Shown: positions 1-6,600 of the stretch, piece by piece
How the letters are laid out: the number at the start of each line of letters is the position of its first letter
Position numbering within the stretch: the stretch's first letter is position 1
NCBI GenBank assembly: GCA_021160765.1
Contig: JAGHBW010000010.1
Location: forward strand, 1-7,039
DNA: 7,039 nt
DNA from: Thermoplasmata archaeon
Lineage (GTDB): Archaea; Thermoplasmatota; Penumbrarchaeia; Penumbrarchaeales; EX4484-36
Direction: 5' to 3'
Made by a program: the position numbers and the translations under genes
Notes under the pieces: model-generated
The model's input: the letters and a program-made list of their open reading frames with translations, nothing else
The model's database searches: none
Told to the model about the DNA's origin: nothing

Positions 1-1
1 C

Positions 2-2086
2 TATTACGGTGGTGAGGAGTACGCCTCCTACACAGAGGTTCCATATCCCTACACCAACTACAACGAGTTCTACAGGGTTGTGGGGCAGGACGAGGAGGGA
101 AACGACATAATTCAGCACACTGACCCAACAAACCCCGACTCTGATGGTGATGGTATTCTTGACCCGGATGACAGATGGCCACTCAACTATAAGAACGACG
201 GTACGGGGAGTGGAGGAAGTGGTGGTGGAGACTCTGGAGGCAGTGGTTCTGGACCTGCACAGGGTGGTGATGGAGACGGTGATGGGAACGCTGACGATGA
301 CGGAGATGGCCTCACGGATACTGAAGAGATGGGCATGGGTACTGACCATGAGAATCCGGATACAGACGGCGACGGGCTTATAGACAGCCTGGAGCCAAGG
401 TTGGGCACTGATCCAAATGACTGGGATACAGATGATGACGGACTGATGGATGGAAACGAACTAGGTTCTGACGCGGGGTCTACAGATCCTCTTCTTGTAG
501 ATTCAGACTTCGACGGGCTTCCGGATTATTGGGAGGATAACGATGAAGATGGGATGTTGAACGGTGAGGAACAGGACGGTGGGGTTGGTTTCATGCATGC
601 CTTCTGGTTCATCTTTGGCCAGGGTGGAGGATTTCAGCCGAAGCTGGCCTTTACATTCGCCTTTGCCTTCGGGACAAACCCAAACACAAACGATTCTGAC
701 AGGGACCAGATACCTGATCAGGAGGAGCTCCAGCTCTTTGGCCCAGGCAGAATAAACGGCAATAGTCGCAAAGAATGGGGGTACACACAGGTGAACCATC
801 AGAACACCCCTAGGTGGATCCCAGACAAGGTGGACCCCAATCTGGACTTCAAGGATCCCAACAGTGGATTCAGCAAACTGACTGTGGGACAATACTCTGG
901 ATGGGCTTATTGGTACGATAAGGCAAGAGAGAAGGGGTCCCTCCATTATGAAGGATATAAGATGTCCTTTTACAACATGAATCCTTGGCTTACAATATAT
1001 ATGATCTTTTCACCTTCAAGCGATTATGAGGCTTACATACAATGGTTGTTCCACAACCCGGGATATCCCGGTCAGGATTATCCCAGCGGCACCACTCTTG
1101 ACGATATTATAGGGTGGATAGATCGGGGCTTACCCGGTAACTATACAGACCCACTTAACCCCGCACCACTTAAACCGGCTTTTTACCGCTGGAACATGTA
1201 CGATACAGATCCTACAACGGATGACACCGATGGCGACAGGATGGAGGACGACTGGGACCCGAGGCCAACAATACCTGACGATAGGCTTGATACCGCAATA
1301 GCGCTCTATTCCATAACCTACCCAGACGGCACCGTACACTATCCTCAGTTTGGTGAGGAGGGGGACCAGTTTGCGATATCCGCCCTTGGAAACTTCCCCA
1401 TGGGCGGCAACGGCCATGACTTCTATGGGTTCCGCTGGCAGCTTGACACCTCCCAGATAAGTAAAGGATCATACACCACGCCCTTCTACATGGAGATCAT
1501 AGTGGGTATTGAAAACGGGTATCCGGGCAGTATCTTCTTCCAGAAGAGTTGGTGGAACAACATAAACATCTCCATACGTTTCTTCAACGGCTCCATTGGT
1601 GAGGACCTGACCCCATATACCGCGGACGACGACATAGATGGTGACGGTGTTCCCTTCTACCTTGACCAGAGCATGATGGGCTGGATGTACACTCCGGATC
1701 ACCCCCAGGAGCTCCCAATAATACCGTTAAGACCTGAGGATTTGATCCCAGAGAACATACCAGAAGATATGATGCTGGATCCCTTCAACCCCAAGAACCT
1801 CTCAGGTTTCCCTGGACCAGATAACGAATACTACGGCCATAATGGGTTGAACGTGTCGTTCATTAACCTCTCCAATTATCCCAATCCGGGTGGTCTCTTA
1901 GTCGGCCGGGGGTTGTGGGCCTGCTGGTCCAACATGACGTTCTACAAGATAGGCATCTATTTCTACATCCCGGAGGCTGTGATGGCAGGATACATGGTGA
2001 TGGACATGAGGATACAGACGGAGCACAACATACACGTGGAGCAGTCCTTTGACGCCTTTACAAGATATCCCATAATAAACTACTAG
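2..2086 (+). CDS. Large secreted protein with thrombospondin type 3-like calcium-binding repeats (5' partial)
   Basis: The frame is open to the left edge (codons read from base 2), so the N-terminus, any signal peptide and the true start are missing. A GTG at 80 is in frame but has no special claim to be the start. The visible 694 residues carry Asp-rich loops of the DxDxDGxxDxxE type found in thrombospondin type 3 and related bacterial/archaeal surface repeats. They lie at about 137-172, 293-328, 359-394, 425-460, 500-535, 536-571 and 692-727, with isolated ones at 1223-1258 and about 1625-1666. A Gly/Ser-rich linker lies at 200-283. The C-terminal half (from about 1100) has aromatic and beta-type sequence, several N-x-S/T sequons, and no clear known domain. 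Only one cysteine is visible. There is no C-terminal membrane anchor or sorting motif; the protein ends in Ile-Ile-Asn-Tyr. By family knowledge the loops bind Ca2+ and rigidify extracellular proteins. A surface or adhesion role is inference. The hairpin terminator just after the stop supports 2086 as the real end. Confidence 0.85.
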   Translation, partial: YYGGEEYASYTEVPYPYTNYNEFYRVVGQDEEGNDIIQHTDPTNPDSDGDGILDPDDRWPLNYKNDGTGSGGSGGGDSGGSGSGPAQGGDGDGDGNADDDGDGLTDTEEMGMGTDHENPDTDGDGLIDSLEPRLGTDPNDWDTDDDGLMDGNELGSDAGSTDPLLVDSDFDGLPDYWEDNDEDGMLNGEEQDGGVGFMHAFWFIFGQGGGFQPKLAFTFAFAFGTNPNTNDSDRDQIPDQEELQLFGPGRINGNSRKEWGYTQVNHQNTPRWIPDKVDPNLDFKDPNSGFSKLTVGQYSGWAYWYDKAREKGSLHYEGYKMSFYNMNPWLTIYMIFSPSSDYEAYIQWLFHNPGYPGQDYPSGTTLDDIIGWIDRGLPGNYTDPLNPAPLKPAFYRWNMYDTDPTTDDTDGDRMEDDWDPRPTIPDDRLDTAIALYSITYPDGTVHYPQFGEEGDQFAISALGNFPMGGNGHDFYGFRWQLDTSQISKGSYTTPFYMEIIVGIENGYPGSIFFQKSWWNNINISIRFFNGSIGEDLTPYTADDDIDGDGVPFYLDQSMMGWMYTPDHPQELPIIPLRPEDLIPENIPEDMMLDPFNPKNLSGFPGPDNEYYGHNGLNVSFINLSNYPNPGGLLVGRGLWACWSNMTFYKIGIYFYIPEAVMAGYMVMDMRIQTEHNIHVEQSFDAFTRYPIINY
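137..727 (+). repeat. Array of Asp-rich calcium-loop repeats in the coding sequence
   Basis: Seven 12-residue loops of the form DxDxDGxxDxxE recur. Several are preceded by a Gly-Thr-Asp-Pro or Thr-Asn-Pro element, as in thrombospondin type 3 repeats (for example LGTDPNDWDTDDDG near 407-448). The array is broken twice. A Gly/Ser linker at 200-283 follows the first loop. A hydrophobic, Phe-rich insert of about 27 residues at 590-670 separates the sixth loop from the seventh. The repeat is at the protein level; the DNA copies have diverged, so recent tandem duplication is not evident. Confidence 0.8.
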
Positions 2087-2094
2087 TGTCCAAA

Positions 2095-2144
2095 ACTTTT
2101 GGGGGGTTCAAGACCCCCCAAAGTCCTTCTTTTTTCTTTTTTTC
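2095..2144 (+). terminator. Hairpin plus T-tract transcription terminator
   Basis: Nine bases after the TAG stop there is an inverted repeat: ACTTTT-GGGGGG-T (2095-2107) pairs with A-CCCCCC-AAAGT (2113-2124), with one extra T bulged and a 5-base loop. It is followed by an almost pure T stretch (2127-2143, interrupted by single Cs). T-tracts alone can terminate archaeal RNA polymerase; the G6/C6 stem makes this a particularly strong candidate. It separates the upstream surface-protein gene from the zinc-ribbon gene. Confidence 0.8.
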
Positions 2145-2184
2145 GGGCTACTTATCTCCATGAAAGACCATTTAAGAAAAATTG

Positions 2185-2192
2185 TTTAAATA
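2185..2192 (+). promoter_or_regulatory. Archaeal TATA box of the zinc-ribbon gene
   Basis: TTTAAATA lies 32 bases before the ATG at 2224 and is preceded by an A-rich stretch that could act as a TFB recognition element. With the usual spacing of about 25 bases, transcription would start near 2212-2216 and leave a leader of only about 10 bases. A GGGTG at 2214-2218 is a poor Shine-Dalgarno match, so the mRNA may be leaderless or nearly so. The start point is inferred from spacing only. Confidence 0.6.
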
Positions 2193-2223
2193 GGTTCAAT
2201 GTGATATATCTTCGGGTGCTAGT

Positions 2224-3042
2224 ATGGAGGTAAAATGTCCGCAGTGTAAAAACATCCTCACCCCCCCTTTTGACCGCTGCTGGATATGCGGGTGGGAAGC
2301 AAAGGGTGAGGAGAAAAGAAGGGCCAAAAAGCTTTATGAACAATGGATGATTGAGAAATTCGGAAAAAAGGTAGATGAAGGTGAGAAAAAGAAACGGAGG
2401 AAGGGGAGAGGAATGAGAGAAGAAGAGGTATCCTTTATCCCAAAAGGAACGAGAAGAAGGACTCAGAAGCCAAGAAGGAGACCCAGGGAAGCAATTATTG
2501 AAGAGGAGGAGATACCCGAAGCAATAATAGAGGAAGAGCCGCCCAGGGGAAGGGTGGAGGAGGAAGAGGAGGAGATCATCCCTGTAAAATGCAAGTGTGG
2601 TTATACAATCAACATAAAGGTGTGGGAGGGGATGAAGGAGGTCGTCTTCCGCTGTCCAAAGTGCGGAAGGGAAGGAAAGATTGTACTTGAGGAGGAAGAG
2701 GGGGAAGAGGAAGAGGTGGGAGAAGAGGAGGAGTTTGAGGAGGAGGTTGTTGAGACCCCCAGGCGCAAAAGAGGAGGGAGATATAGGGAGGTTGAGGAGG
2801 CTCCTAGAAGAAGAAAAAGGGCTGCTGTGGACCTTCTAGAAGAGGAAGAAGAAGACATAGAAGAGCTTACCTTCAAACGACCACCCGCAACAAGAGAGGT
2901 GAGACATGAGACAAAATTCACCGTGTCACCAAGGGAAACAACGGAGGGAAAGGTAAAGAGATGTCCAGTATGCGGGGGAAAGCTCATATGGAAAGATAAC
3001 CTGGAACTTTGGTACTGCCCCAGATGTAAAGAATACTACTGA
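2224..3042 (+). CDS. Triple zinc-ribbon protein with charged disordered linkers
   Basis: The 272-residue protein has three Cys4 metal sites. Site 1 is at the N-terminus: C5-x2-C8 and C19-x2-C22. Site 2 is central: C123-x-C125 and C144-x2-C147. Site 3 ends the protein: C247-x2-C250 and C265-x2-C268. Two long linkers between them (about 50-118 and 152-240) are almost all Glu, Lys and Arg, arranged in alternating acidic blocks (92-119, 156-177, 206-214) and basic clusters (54-62, 77-88, 180-198). They should be disordered. There is no signal peptide or membrane segment, so the protein is cytoplasmic. Zinc ribbons of this kind bind nucleic acid or proteins, but no specific family function is recognisable and I assign none. 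The ATG at 2224 is favoured because it sits at the right distance from the TATA box and starts directly before the first zinc site. The stop lies 6 bp from the stop of the convergent DUF2085 gene. Confidence 0.9.
   Translation: MEVKCPQCKNILTPPFDRCWICGWEAKGEEKRRAKKLYEQWMIEKFGKKVDEGEKKKRRKGRGMREEEVSFIPKGTRRRTQKPRRRPREAIIEEEEIPEAIIEEEPPRGRVEEEEEEIIPVKCKCGYTINIKVWEGMKEVVFRCPKCGREGKIVLEEEEGEEEEVGEEEEFEEEVVETPRRKRGGRYREVEEAPRRRKRAAVDLLEEEEEDIEELTFKRPPATREVRHETKFTVSPRETTEGKVKRCPVCGGKLIWKDNLELWYCPRCKEYY
2493..2880 (+). repeat. Purine-rich low-complexity tract encoding Glu-rich linkers
   Basis: The coding strand is dominated by GAG, GAA and AGG/AGA codons, giving long purine runs; the run at 2689-2716 is uninterrupted. 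It encodes the acidic and basic linkers of the zinc-ribbon protein. A short imperfect peptide duplication (EAIIEEEEIPEAIIEEEPP, residues 89-107) falls inside it. The complementary strand reads as poly-Ser in one frame, which explains a spurious antisense open frame. Replication slippage here could change linker length without shifting frame when it occurs in multiples of three. Confidence 0.7.
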
Positions 3043-3048
3043 ATAGCC

Positions 3049-3426
3049 CTACAATATGATGGCAAGGACGTTCCTTACGAGATATGCGATTATAATCCCC
3101 CCTATAGCACCTGCTAAAAAACCCGTTAAGAACCTCAAATAGTTGTTGGAGCTTCTCCATCCCACGTATTGCGTATAGCCATCTAGGGCTAAAGGTGTGA
3201 GGCAAATTATATAGAGTAAAATTAGCAGGAGTGGGGAGAGGGATTCAATCCCCTTGATGAAAAGCCCAACTAGAGAGAAAAGTATAACCGCTCCCCAGAA
3301 CCCAGTACATCGGCTGCAGAGTGGAAATGGCTTTCCTTTGTAACAGAAACTTCGGGAGGGGTCGTGATGACAGAGCAGGGTCCACTTACCCTCTCCTTCG
3401 CATCCATTAAACTCAACATCTCCCAT
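3049..3426 (-). CDS. DUF2085 family small membrane protein
   Basis: The 125-residue protein carries the conserved DUF2085 elements in order: C19-H20-H21 followed by SRSF (24-27); P35-L-C37-x2-C40-T-G (35-42), a Cys pair next to the first membrane helix; DGxTQ (82-86); and RSSNNYLR-x2-TG (91-102). Three hydrophobic segments are visible at about 43-59, 65-81 and 100-118, so it is an integral membrane protein with a short Cys/His-rich N-terminal part. The Cys/His cluster suggests metal or redox chemistry, but the family has no established function that I know of. The start is ATG at 3426; a TTG two codons upstream (3432), directly after an in-frame stop, is an alternative. A GGTGGAG element at about 3442-3448 lies upstream, nearer the usual distance for the TTG. 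It is convergent with the zinc-ribbon gene and divergent from the FG-GAP gene. Confidence 0.88.
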   Translation of the reverse strand: MGDVEFNGCEGEGKWTLLCHHDPSRSFCYKGKPFPLCSRCTGFWGAVILFSLVGLFIKGIESLSPLLLILLYIICLTPLALDGYTQYVGWRSSNNYLRFLTGFLAGAIGGIIIAYLVRNVLAIIL

Positions 3427-3492
3427 TCTCAATCAACCACTCTCCACCTATGTCCAGATGAGCACTCCATTACAATTCAACCCTTGAACAGA

Positions 3493-3504
3493 TATTTATA
3501 AATA
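3493..3504 (-). promoter_or_regulatory. Palindromic TATA element, likely promoter of the DUF2085 gene
   Basis: TATTTATAAATA is a perfect 12-bp palindrome and therefore reads as a TATA box on both strands. For the minus-strand gene, a start about 25 bases away would fall near 3473 and give a leader of about 40-50 bases before the ATG at 3426. It is too far from the FG-GAP start (about 50-75 bases) to be that gene's best TATA box, but bidirectional use cannot be excluded. Assignment is by position only. Confidence 0.45.
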
Positions 3505-3512
3505 CGGATGGA

Positions 3513-3523
3513 TATTATAAATT
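3513..3523 (+). promoter_or_regulatory. TATA-like element, likely promoter of the FG-GAP gene
   Basis: TATTATAAATT lies 46 bases before the ATG at 3569 and 31 before the in-frame ATG at 3554. A start about 25 bases downstream would fall near 3541-3545. That gives a leader of about 25 bases to 3569, or about 10 bases to 3554. The block 3511-3523 resembles the block 3491-3503 (GATATT...ATAAAT), so the two TATA elements form an imperfect direct repeat with 20-bp periodicity. Confidence 0.5.
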
Positions 3524-3568
3524 TGCCAGAAAGTCAATTTGTTTTAAGAATATATGGGGGTTCATGAC

Positions 3569-3667
3569 ATGTCCCGCAGAAGAGGGAGTGCGTATCTGCT
3601 TGCTCTTACGATAGCTTTAACCTTTACACTTCCCCTCCACATCACCTCAAACTCATCGTCCCTGGCG
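3569..3667 (+). other. Signal peptide region of the FG-GAP protein
   Basis: The segment encodes Met-Ser-Arg-Arg-Arg, a hydrophobic core with Leu/Ala/Thr/Ile (AYLLALTIALTF), a Pro-Leu-His turn and a Ser-rich stretch ending in Ser-Leu-Ala before Glu-Lys-Asp. This fits Sec export with cleavage after the Ala. The three arginines are not followed by a Tat consensus. The cleavage site is predicted from the -3/-1 pattern only. Confidence 0.75.
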
Positions 3668-6600
3668 GAGAAGGATGTGGGGGAGAACCTCCCAAGGGTA
3701 ATGGCCTCACCCGGTTTAAGTTTAAAAACACTCACCGCAGAGGAGATCTCCCTATATACTGGAATGGAAGATCCTTCTCTCTCGTCATCATGCAGTATGG
3801 CTGTAGGTGATGTCAATGGAGATGGGGAGGACGATCTCGTAGTGGCACTTCCCCCACAGACATACAATTATAATGGAGAGGGGGCCGTCCACATCATATA
3901 TTCCTTTGTTAATTCTGCCTCATCACTCCCCGTGAATAAAACATCACACGTAGTTATTGTGGGAAATCTTTCCTTCAGAGGCATCGGTCGCCAGATAGTG
4001 GTTACAGACATGGATGGGGATGGTTTGGATGACATAATCATCACCGCTCCAGATTCCAACGGGAGGGGGGGTGGAAGAACCCAATATGGTGAACTATTTA
4101 TTGTAAAAGGTAGGAGGGAGGGACTCTGGGGAATAGTAAACGTTGACGACGTGGCAGACTATCATCTTATTGGCACATCTACTGCACTCCATTTCGGGAG
4201 GGCTATTGCCGTAGGAGATTTCAACGGGGACGGGAAAAAGGACCTTGCTGTTAGTTCAGACTATATAAACTCAACCTTTGGTGAGATGAGAAGAGGGGCT
4301 GTTTTCCTCATACAGGGGGACGACGTGTGGAAGGGAGATAGGAGAGTTGGCAGGGAGAACATAAACGGTAGCGTGGACGATGAACTCCTGGGGGTATCCC
4401 TCGCCGCAGGAGATTTTGATGGCGATGGAGTGGATGATCTTGCAATATCCTCCAAGAAGGTGCTTGTAGGAAATGGAAGAATGGATGGCGGCGGTGTACA
4501 TCTTTTCAAGGGTGGAGAGTACCTTTTCACTTCCCAGATGTACTCCAATAAATCCAATGTCACTGTATACTCTGATAACAAAGGAGATGGGCTGGGTGTA
4601 GGACTCCGTATGACTGACCTGGATGGGGACGGGAAGATGGAGCTCCTCATGGGTGCCCCGGGGGCGGACCTCAATGGCGATGACTCTGGCTGTGTTTTCG
4701 TTTTAAAGGGTGGGAGTACTCCCTCAACCACTCTTAACATTAGTGCCGCACAAACAGATGAGAATATCACGGGAAATGACGCGGGGGACATGTTTGGCTA
4801 CACAATAACAGTAATTGATGCAGATGGTGATGGGGTAAACGAAATATTGATATCGGCCCCCGGGGGAGCGGGGGAAGGAAATAAAAGACCATTCTCAGGT
4901 GAGATCTATTCCTTCACCTCCTCCTCACTCCTATTCGGGGAGAATATCTCAGCGTCTGACTCGTCATATGTCATCCAGTCCCGTTCCTATCATCTGGGGA
5001 TCTTCCTCTCATCGGGATATGTTGAAGGCAAGGGCGTTTTGTTAGCTGTTGCACCAGGAGGAAGACCCACAGAGGACATGGTGAACAAATCGGGGCACAT
5101 AATGGTTCTTTCTCTGATGGGAGGCGAAGAGAAGGTGATATTTGGTGAGGTGGGGTCGCACTTCGGAAGCAGTGTGGTTTTCGGTGATTTCAACGGCGAC
5201 GGGAGGCTGGATCTCGCTGTAGGTGCTAGATATTGGTCAAATACACTCTCATCAAACCCAGCCCAGCACGTTTCCCAGTGTGGAGGTGTCTTCATCTTTT
5301 ACAATGCCAGCGAATTGCCACCTATTACAGATCTTCGCCTGGAGAGTGCAGATGTAATACTGAGCGGTACAGAAAGTTCAATGCTTTTTGGAGTCTCCCT
5401 TGATGTTGGGGATTTGAATGGGGATGGCGTTGATGACCTTGTTATCGGTGCGCCACATGCAAGCTCACCACCCTTCAGCTGGCAGGCAGGAAGGGTTTTC
5501 ATACTGTTTGGAAACCACAGCCTTCCCTCCTTTGCAACCCTCCCATCTGGAGTGTGGGATACAATGATCTATGGTCAGAGGGCGGGGGACAAATTTGGCT
5601 ATTCGCTGGGTGTTGGCGACCTGGATGGGGATGGAATTGACGATCTTGCTGTAGGTGCACCGGAGGCTGACGGTCCATCTGACTCCAGGGACCAGGCTGG
5701 GGATGTCTACCTGTTCTTCGGCCGCAACACCTGGCCAAGGCAGGGCTGGTGTAATTCCCTCAAAAATGTGACTGTGTGGGGAGCAGTGAGCAGAGAGAGG
5801 CTTTCTTTTGGAGACATAATTATTGAGGACCTGAACAATGATGGGTATGGGGAGATTGTTATAGGCTCATCCACTGCCTCACCCTTATCCATAGTCCAGG
5901 AGGGGGAGGTTACCATTGTTTGGGGGATGAACAGAACTGATTGGGGAAGCTTCTCCTCTGGATATGACCTGTCAACAGACCCCTCCGTTATTATAGCTGG
6001 TGCCTTCAGAGGGGATCTTCTCGGCACCGCAATATCCGTAGTTGAGCTGCGGGGGACCGTTAGCGTTGAGAGAGCTCTGGCAATAGGTGCACCGGGATCC
6101 GACGGCCTTTTGAGAAACACTCCAAATTCTGGAGCGGTTTTTATGGTGGCTTTAAAGGATGTCTTGGGCAAAAACGGAACTTATCGTGTACATAGAATAG
6201 CCAGTTGTGTTGTTGAAGAGACAATAAAGAATGCATACATGGGTTCCTCCCTCCTATCTGCTTATCTGGACTCTGATTCCACATTAGACCTAATAATTGG
6301 TGCTCCTGGCAAGGACGTGGTGTATTTGGCAACGACACCATATCTGCCGTTGAACAGCACCCTTCAAACAGATATTCTCCCCTCACTTACCCCCCCGGGG
6401 GAGCGTTTCTCCCTCTTTGGCACCTCTATTGCGGCTGAGGACGTTGATGGGGATGGGGAAACAGACGTGGTTGTGGGTTCTCCATTGAGCGCTGTTGAGG
6501 GAGGAGTTGGTGGGTCTGTACTGATCTTTCCGAAAGCTGTGGCAAACATCCCAGAAACAAGAATACATGTAAGCCCCATAACAGGCGGGGTTGTGGAGAA

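Noticed and set aside
503..946. Antisense open frame of 147 codons within the first gene
   Set aside because: It lies opposite clear calcium-loop coding sequence, shows no recognisable domain, and has no promoter-like element.
2601..2987. Antisense open frame with long poly-Ser runs
   Set aside because: It is the complement of the Glu-rich linker codons (GAG/GAA read as CTC/TTC and TCC/TCT). It has no plausible domain, and the sense strand has three intact zinc sites.
3569..3600. Twin-arginine (Tat) signal in the FG-GAP protein
   Set aside because: Three arginines are present but Gly-Ser-Ala follows rather than the hydrophobic/Lys Tat consensus. A Sec-type signal fits better.
4261..4791. 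Antisense open frame of 176 codons within the FG-GAP gene
   Set aside because: Its Ser/Pro-rich repeats mirror the Asp-Gly codons of the calcium loops on the other strand. Similar shadows recur opposite most blades.
3791..6550. FG-GAP repeats as a direct DNA repeat array
   Set aside because: The repetition is in protein structure. The nucleotide copies are highly diverged, with no long identical stretches, so this is old duplication and not a mobile or CRISPR-like array.
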